Assembly (NCBI GenBank): GCA_047639615.1
Contig: JBLIOL010000173.1
Location: forward strand, 1 to 11,344
Direction: 5' to 3'
Source: CAYWNK01 sp047639615
GTDB lineage: Bacteria > Planctomycetota > UBA1135 > GCA-002686595
Length of the DNA: 11,344 bases
A program made the translations under genes and the position numbers. The notes under the pieces were generated by a model. That model saw nothing but the letters and a program-made list of their open reading frames with translations, did no database searches and was not told where the DNA came from. Positions 7,209-11,344 of the stretch are shown in pieces. Position 1 is the first letter of the stretch. Each line of letters opens with the position of its first letter.

Positions 7209-8401
7209 CGCCCGTCGGATTCCTTACTGGCCTCGGGCCCAAAACAATACATCACGCCGTCGTTAGCACCAACCCAAACGCGCCCATCCACCACCGCAGG
7301 GCTCGACAGGATCGAGCGCCCCACGTCGTAACTCCAGAGTTCCTCGCCCTTGTCCAGGGAGAGCACGTACACGCGCCCGTCCCCTGAGCCAAAGACCACC
7401 TTCCCATCGGCCACCACAGGCGAACCATCCACCTTGCGCTTGGTCTTGAAGGTCCATACGGGTTTGCCCTCGTCCCGAGTCACGCAGTGCATCTGGCGGT
7501 CGCGACCACCGAAGACCACGCGGTCCTTGGTGATGGCCGGTGAAGAGAAAAAGGCATGCCGCTGGGAGTCGTAGTGCCAGACCTGTTCGCCGGCCTTGAC
7601 GTCCACGCACACGAACTCATTGCCGTAGTGCCCGAAGTAGGCGCGCCCATCCACGAAGGCCGCCGAGCCCGCCACATGGCAGTCCTCCGCCAAGCCGAAC
7701 TCAAAGACACGCTTGCCGCTGAGCACATCGACCACGTGCAGCACCGCGTCGCAGCCACCAAAGATGGCGCGCCCCTCATCAATGGCCGGCGTGCCGTTGA
7801 TGAAGCTCTCGGTGGTGTAGGTGAAGAGGCGTTCGCCACTTGTTCCGTCGAAGCAATAGAGGTTGGCGTCATAGGACCCACCCACGACCCGCAGCTTCTC
7901 CCCATCGCGCACGAAGTTGGCGCCGCCGAGGATCTTGTCGCCGGTCTCCTGCTTCCAAAGCAGCTCGCCCGTGTCCGCGGCGAGCGCATAGAAGAAGGCG
8001 TCGTTCGAGCCGATGAAGACCTTGCCATCCACCACCAGGGGCGGCGCCTCGATCAAGTCGCCCGTCTCGTAACTCCAGACAGCCGAGCCGTCCTCGGCCG
8101 ACACGCAGTGCACCTTCTGATCGTCCGCGCCGAAGTACACATGCCCGCCACTGACCGCCGGCGAGGAAGTAATCGCACCACCGGCCTCATAGGTCCAGAG
8201 CAGCTCCAACTCCGCCGAGAGCTCGCCCCCCGCGATACCGGACAGCCCCACGTCCCCGCGGAACATGGGCCACTGACCTGACAAGCTCAGCCCGACGCCG
8301 GCCACGCCGGCACTGGCCAGCAAGGCGACACCACAAACGGCCTTGGCATAAGTAGGAATCATCGCCCGCATTGTGAGCCCCCAGGCCCCCTCAGCGCACA
8401 T
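7205..8401 (-). CDS. exported PQQ-type eight-bladed beta-propeller protein
   Basis: This protein of up to 398 residues has an amino-terminal hydrophobic segment (about 20-42, AVCGVALLASAGVAGVGLSL) acting as signal peptide or membrane anchor. A WPMFRGD motif (44-50) and eight PQQ-like repeats follow. Each repeat has the pattern SSPAV-xDG-xVxxGxxDxxxYxxDxxxGxxxW, as in residues 77-113 and 362-388. Proteins of this build sit outside the cytoplasmic membrane; some are PQQ dehydrogenase-like, but many, like BamB, only bind partners. No dehydrogenase catalytic residues are evident, so a binding or scaffold role is more likely. Starts at ATG 8401, 8371 (M11) or 8362 (M14) are possible. M11 gives a cleaner signal peptide and has GGGGG six bases upstream, so the real protein may be 388 residues. 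It overlaps the radical SAM gene by four bases and appears to be first in the operon. Confidence 0.88.
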   Translation of the reverse strand: MCAEGAWGLTMRAMIPTYAKAVCGVALLASAGVAGVGLSLSGQWPMFRGDVGLSGIAGGELSAELELLWTYEAGGAITSSPAVSGGHVYFGADDQKVHCVSAEDGSAVWSYETGDLIEAPPLVVDGKVFIGSNDAFFYALAADTGELLWKQETGDKILGGANFVRDGEKLRVVGGSYDANLYCFDGTSGERLFTYTTESFINGTPAIDEGRAIFGGCDAVLHVVDVLSGKRVFEFGLAEDCHVAGSAAFVDGRAYFGHYGNEFVCVDVKAGEQVWHYDSQRHAFFSSPAITKDRVVFGGRDRQMHCVTRDEGKPVWTFKTKRKVDGSPVVADGKVVFGSGDGRVYVLSLDKGEELWSYDVGRSILSSPAVVDGRVWVGANDGVMYCFGPEASKESDGR

Positions 8402-8436
8402 TCCCCCCCGCTTTCTCCCCAGTCCTTACCAGATGC
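8402..8436 (-). promoter_or_regulatory. leader of the seven-gene operon; candidate ribosome site
   Basis: This short stretch separates the terminator from the first possible start of the propeller gene. Read on the minus strand it holds GGGGAG about 13 bases before ATG 8401 and a seven-G run directly before it. Any promoter for the seven-gene run must lie here, overlap the terminator, or come from upstream read-through. I see no convincing -35/-10 pair; TTGCAT near 8434-8429 has no good partner. Confidence 0.35.
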
Positions 8437-8469
8437 AAAAGAAACACCCCGCCTGGGAAGGCGAGGTGC
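8437..8469 (-). terminator. rho-independent terminator
   Basis: On the minus strand a GC-rich stem of about nine or ten pairs is formed by CACCTCGCC (8468-8460) and GGCGGGGTG (8453-8445), including one G-U wobble. The loop is six bases (TTCCCA), and the T-rich tail TTTCTTTT follows (8444-8437). It lies about 35 bases after the stop of the fragment at 8504 and so ends transcription arriving from the right, insulating the seven-gene run. The wobble makes the stem better on the minus than on the plus strand, supporting the orientation. Confidence 0.8.
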
Positions 8470-8503
8470 AGTCCATGGGGTCCGATTCGAGCTTCGAGCT
8501 AGC

Positions 8504-8704
8504 TCAGTTCCAGGTGATCTCCAGGCCTTGGCTGGTGTTGCTGGTCTGGGCCGGGTTCTGGTCGCGATACCAGTACTGGAAATTCCAGGTGGAGCCGGGC
8601 ACGAAGGTCGTGTGCTGCAGCAGGCTGGTCAGGTCCAACTGACGGACGACGCCGCCCACCGGGTTCGCAACGAGCACTTGATCATTGAGTCGCACGATAT
8701 GACG
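8504..8704 (-). pseudogene. orphan carboxy-terminal fragment of a secreted planctomycete-type protein
   Basis: The frame is open from just after a TGA at 8707-8705 to the TGA at 8506-8504, about 66 codons. It reads VRLNDQVLVANPVGG, then LDLTSLL, then GSTWNFQYWYRD, SNTS and GLEITWN. This is the characteristic end of many long secreted planctomycete proteins: a beta-strand region closed by NFQYWYRD...S(N)xSxGLxVTW just before the stop. Here nothing upstream in the same frame continues the protein, and there is no signal peptide. The only initiation option is GTG 8695-8693, inside the conserved region. I read it as the 3' remnant of a deleted gene that still keeps its terminator (8469-8437). A functional 63-residue peptide is possible but unlikely. 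The neighbouring gene runs over its first 67 bases in another frame. Confidence 0.7.
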
Positions 8705-9207
8705 TCACCCTCAGAACCCTCCGGAATACTCACAGACCATCGCTGTACGCCAAACCGATCAACCATGGAGAGCATCGGCGCGAGTGGATCGCCGACCATC
8801 TTGCACAAGAGGCCATTCCAATCCTTGTTGTGCCCCTCACGAAGACCCCAGCTCCCCTGGCCCGTGCCCCCCAAGCTGAGACCAAAGTGTGATATGAGTC
8901 GAGGCTCACGAGGCTTGCCTTTCTCGTATGCGCAGAAGCACATGGCCTGATGATCGTCCTCCCCCTGGATATCCGCGATGAGCCTGCGTTGCTCATCAAA
9001 TATTTCCAGCCCCGTCCCCCTCAACATGCCCAATGGCTGCGGCTCTTGACGAGCAAGAATGGACCCGGTGTAGGCGGAAAGCCCCACCGCTAGTAGCCAC
9101 GCAGCAGCGTGCAGTCTAGAGCCCTTCACATTGACGGGCGAGATCATCGATTCAGCTACTGACATGCTTCGCTGCACTTGATGCTGTCCGGTATTGATCG
9201 GAGGCAA
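8629..9207 (-). CDS. hypothetical membrane-anchored protein
   Basis: I do not recognise a named family. The frame gives up to 192 residues from a TTG at 9207; ATG 9165 (residue 15) or ATG 9147 (residue 21) are alternatives, and none has a strong ribosome site. A hydrophobic helix (about 32-51, HAAAWLLAVGLSAYTGSILA) is followed by an extracytoplasmic region. That region has strand-like segments such as GLEIFDEQRRLIADIQG (66-82), RLISHFGLSLGG and MVDRFGVQRWSVSIP. They faintly recall repeat proteins with a D-xxGxxR-xxL rhythm, which is a weak impression. The last 22 residues, rich in Cys, Ser and Arg, are translated out of frame over the planctomycete-type fragment at 8504-8704, so this end is probably not ancestral. 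Composition looks less GC-rich than in flanking genes. It may be a recently truncated gene or a decaying one. Confidence 0.5.
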   Translation of the reverse strand: MPPINTGQHQVQRSMSVAESMISPVNVKGSRLHAAAWLLAVGLSAYTGSILARQEPQPLGMLRGTGLEIFDEQRRLIADIQGEDDHQAMCFCAYEKGKPREPRLISHFGLSLGGTGQGSWGLREGHNKDWNGLLCKMVGDPLAPMLSMVDRFGVQRWSVSIPEGSEGDVISCDSMIKCSLRTRWAASSVSWT

Positions 9208-9209
9208 TT

Positions 9210-9225
9210 GACTCTCGATGGAGTC
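9210..9225. other. small inverted repeat beside a possible gene start
   Basis: GACTC (9210-9214) and GAGTC (9221-9225) are a perfect five-base inverted repeat with a six-base loop. It lies three to eighteen bases upstream of the TTG at 9207, so it could hide or expose a ribosome site. It is short enough to be chance. Confidence 0.35.
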
Positions 9226-9234
9226 CAGGAGAAC

Positions 9235-9276
9235 GCAACGGTTCCTACTGGCTTGTAGGTCTCAGGAACCCGTTGC
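9235..9276. other. strong nested inverted repeat
   Basis: GCAACGGTTCCT (9235-9246) pairs with AGGAACCCGTTGC (9264-9276), giving twelve pairs with one bulged C. Inside it, CCTAC (9244-9248) and GTAGG (9255-9259) form a competing small hairpin around TGGCTT. No T-run follows on either strand, so it is not a standard rho-independent terminator. It may be a structured leader of the hypothetical gene, a transcription-end element of the UvrA-like gene, or a scar of rearrangement. Confidence 0.6.
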
Positions 9277-9311
9277 CTGCCCCGCGGTTCCGAGTTGATT
9301 GTCAGTCAGCA

Positions 9312-9376
9312 CCTCAGCCCCGCCGGTAGCTCATACCCCCTGCGGGGCGAGACCGAGACCTGAGGCCCCCCGCCTC
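9312..9376. other. GC-rich inverted repeats downstream of the UvrA-like gene
   Basis: CCTCAG (9312-9317) pairs with CTGAGG (9360-9365), and CCCCGC (9318-9323) with GCGGGG (9342-9347). The GAGGC at 9363-9367 can instead pair with GCCTC at 9372-9376. These alternative hairpins begin about 30 bases after the stop of the UvrA-like gene. They could protect or end its transcript, but no run of T follows on the minus strand. The rest of the 198-base gap holds nothing else I can support. Confidence 0.4.
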
Positions 9377-9405
9377 GGGCATCACACCCGTAGCCATCGA
9401 AGGCC

Positions 9406-11344
9406 CTACTCTCGGATCTCGGACCGCAACAGGCGCCCGCCTAGCGCGCCGCTGCCTGGGCCTAGTTCCACACACCAGTTGGCGGCTCCAAGGAGCGAGC
9501 TGCGGTGTTCGGCGGCGATCACCAGGTGGCCGCGTGTGCCCAGTTCCTGAAGCACGTGGGCCAAGCGCAGGAGGTCGGCCTCGTGCAGGCCTGAAGCGGG
9601 CTCGTCGAGCAATATGAGGTCGGGGCCGCCGCCGTCCAGCAAGCAGCTAGCGAGGAGCACCCGCTGACGTTCGCCGCCTGAGAGCGAGGCGCGGCTGCGG
9701 CCCAACGAGAGATGGCCGAGGTCTAAGCGAAGGAGCGCTTCCAAGGCTCGGCGCAGGGGCCCTGCCGAGAGTCTTTCGACCAGAGCAGAGGCAGGCTCGC
9801 TCAGGAACGCGGCCACGTGCAAGCCATTCCAATGCACGGCGAGTACTTCTGGCCGGAAGCGCTGGCCAGCGCAACTTGGGCACGGCAGGGCGAGGTCGCC
9901 CATGAAGTCCATGGGCACCCTCTCGGTGCCGCTGCCCTTGCAGGTCTCGCAGCGGCCGGCGGGGCTGTCGAAGGAGAAGGCCTTGCGGGCAAGCCCGCTA
10001 CCTTTGGCTTCGGCGTGGTAGAGCGACTGCACTGCGGGTGCGAGATCCAGCATGCTCAGCAGGGTGCGGCCAGCGCCCGGCGTGCGCAGCTTGCGAAAGC
10101 GTTCGAAGCCCTCGAGAGACTCGCACTGGCGCGGCTGACCCGCTTCCATGCTCGCTCGCAACACATCCCTGAGCAGGCTGCTCTTGCCGCTGCCGGAGGG
10201 GCCGGCGATCGCGACGAAGCCCTCGGCTGGAAGGTGCACGTCGATGTAATCCAAGTGGTTAGCGCAGGCACCGCGGATCCACAGGCGCTCGGTAGTGAGA
10301 GCGCCGCTGGGCTGGGCAGCGGGTGCGCGCAAGGCCTGGGCCGTGGGTCCATCGCTGGCTAAAATCTCCGCGCCGGGGCCAGCCGCCAGTAGCTCTCCGC
10401 CCTCCGCGCCCGCGCCAGGACCAAGCTCGATCAAGTACTCCGCGGCCCGGATCACAGCGGGCCGATGCTCGACAACCACCAGCGTATTGCCCTGCTCCAC
10501 CAGCTGCTTGAGCTTCCCAACCAGCAAACTCACATCGCCGTCATGCAAGCCCGCGCTCGGCTCGTCGAGCACGATGGTCATGCCCACCAAGCCCCCATGC
10601 AGCGCACCGGCCAAGCGTACGCGCTGCAGCTCGCCTTCGGACAGGGTCGCACTCGAACGCGAGAGCTGCAGGTGACCGAGACCCAGCTCGGTCAGGTCGA
10701 GCACGCGCGCTTCCAACTCCGGCAGGAGCGCCTCGCGTAACTCCCCCGCGCGCGCATCCAATTCGGCACCTCGCAGGCTCGCCGGTACCAGCTCCAAGGG
10801 CAAGTCTAAGAGCGCCGGCAAGCTCCACACACCCACAAGCGCCCGGCGCGCCTGTGCGCCAATGCGCATGCCCTTGCACTCCTCGCACGGCATGGGAGCC
10901 AAGGGCTCGGCCCAAGCGGCTGCCGTTTTCTGCTTGGCGCGCCGCAAGGCTTCGCGCTCAGCTAGGGCGAGCAAACCCTCCCACCGCCCTACGAAGTGAT
11001 GCTTCTGCGCCAACCCACCGCGGGTGAAGCTCCAAGTCACATCGAATTTGCGCTCACCAGCACCATGCAGCGCCAGCTCCTTCAGCTCCGCACTTAACTC
11101 CTCCCATGGCAGGTCCAAGTCCGCGTCGGGCAGAGTCGCCTCAGCAGCCGCACGCAGCGTCGGTAAGGTCTGGCCTTCCGCTTCGCCCAGATAGCGCCCC
11201 ACGCGCGTGCCATCCAAGGCGCCAGCGGCGAGGGACAAGCTCGCATCGCCGATCAGTAGCGCCGGATCGCAGCGCTGAACTTGGCCCATCCCTTCGCAGG
11301 CGGAGCAAGCACCGATGGCGCGGTCCGGACTGAAGTGCTCAGCG
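9406..11344 (-). CDS. divergent UvrA-family ABC ATPase (5' end outside window)
   Basis: 645 residues are visible, and the frame is open through the right edge; the ATG at 11289 lies inside a zinc-finger motif and is not the start. Order of parts, with nucleotide positions: first zinc-module cysteines in GACSACEGMG (about 11313-11284) and PCEECKG (about 10887-10867); first signature LSEGE (10644-10630); Walker B VLDEPSAGLH; H-loop VVEHR; second Walker A GPSGSGKSS (10203-10177); second zinc module CETC...CPSC; second signature LSGGERQR; LLDEPASGLH; AAEHR. This is the UvrA order, so DNA-damage recognition or a related DNA-binding role is likely. Unlike canonical UvrA, the first signature has Glu for Gly. 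The conserved DQSPIGRTPRSNP region is replaced by a shorter KLRTPGAGRTLLSML stretch, and the usual tail after the last GG motif is missing. Walker A 1 and the UvrB-binding region lie outside. It is probably a UvrA paralogue rather than the housekeeping copy. Confidence 0.88.
   Translation of the reverse strand, partial: AEHFSPDRAIGACSACEGMGQVQRCDPALLIGDASLSLAAGALDGTRVGRYLGEAEGQTLPTLRAAAEATLPDADLDLPWEELSAELKELALHGAGERKFDVTWSFTRGGLAQKHHFVGRWEGLLALAEREALRRAKQKTAAAWAEPLAPMPCEECKGMRIGAQARRALVGVWSLPALLDLPLELVPASLRGAELDARAGELREALLPELEARVLDLTELGLGHLQLSRSSATLSEGELQRVRLAGALHGGLVGMTIVLDEPSAGLHDGDVSLLVGKLKQLVEQGNTLVVVEHRPAVIRAAEYLIELGPGAGAEGGELLAAGPGAEILASDGPTAQALRAPAAQPSGALTTERLWIRGACANHLDYIDVHLPAEGFVAIAGPSGSGKSSLLRDVLRASMEAGQPRQCESLEGFERFRKLRTPGAGRTLLSMLDLAPAVQSLYHAEAKGSGLARKAFSFDSPAGRCETCKGSGTERVPMDFMGDLALPCPSCAGQRFRPEVLAVHWNGLHVAAFLSEPASALVERLSAGPLRRALEALLRLDLGHLSLGRSRASLSGGERQRVLLASCLLDGGGPDLILLDEPASGLHEADLLRLAHVLQELGTRGHLVIAAEHRSSLLGAANWCVELGPGSGALGGRLLRSEIRE

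Noticed and set aside
7556..8281. 241-codon plus-strand frame opposite the propeller gene
   Set aside because: It mirrors the repeated propeller blades and shows no independent features.
8504..9207. A single gene broken by one frameshift, joining the hypothetical frame to the NFQYWYRD fragment
   Set aside because: The upstream protein has no resemblance to the domains that normally precede this ending, so a junction of two unrelated genes fits better.
9235..9276. tRNA gene or terminator
   Set aside because: There is no cloverleaf arrangement or acceptor end, and no T-run follows on either strand.
9817..10362. 181-codon plus-strand frame opposite the UvrA-like gene
   Set aside because: The minus strand holds the ATPase and zinc motifs; this frame is a shadow.
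11284..11289. ATG at 11289 as the start of the UvrA-like protein
   Set aside because: The frame stays open to the window edge, and this Met lies within the zinc-finger motif CSACEGMG, so the gene begins outside the window.

Overview
The window is GC-rich DNA, by eye well over 60 % G+C. Every gene I can support lies on the minus strand. The best taxonomic clue is the carboxy-terminal motif GSTWNFQYWYRD...SNTSQGLEITW at 8504-8704, a common ending of secreted proteins in Planctomycetota. A WPMFRGD-type PQQ propeller and a GT4 enzyme beginning with a PGTGxFxCGSCxRDN motif fit the same origin. I infer a planctomycete-like bacterium with moderate confidence; no RNA gene is present to confirm it.

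Layout in the direction of transcription (right to left). (1) 11344-9406: a UvrA-family ABC ATPase whose amino-terminal part lies outside the window. It is clearly divergent from canonical UvrA. (2) 9405-9208: a gap with several inverted repeats. (3) 9207-8629: a hypothetical membrane-anchored protein. Its last codons run out of frame over the start of (4), 8704-8504, an orphan carboxy-terminal fragment of a larger secreted protein, followed by a rho-independent terminator at 8469-8437. (5) 8401 to beyond position 1: a compact run of seven genes whose junctions overlap or are separated by at most 15 bases. In order they are: exported PQQ-type beta-propeller; HemN/HemW-like radical SAM enzyme; GT4 glycosyltransferase; hotdog acyl-CoA thioesterase; half-size EamA/DMT-like membrane protein; LolD/YbbA-type ABC ATPase; very large FtsX/YbbP-type permease (3' end outside the window).

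The seven-gene run looks like one transcription unit with translational coupling (ATGA, TAGTG and GTGA junctions). The ATPase and permease should form a type VII (MacB/Lol/YbbAP-like) ABC system that acts on envelope substrates rather than as a classic channel. A thioesterase and a glycosyltransferase upstream suggest an envelope lipid or lipoconjugate theme, and recall the E. coli neighbourhood of ybbAP with tesA. That functional link is inference. The radical SAM protein has the [4Fe-4S] cysteines but lacks the residues that mark both coproporphyrinogen dehydrogenase HemN and the haem chaperone HemW, so its substrate is open.

I found no CRISPR array, tRNA, rRNA, insertion sequence or phage gene.
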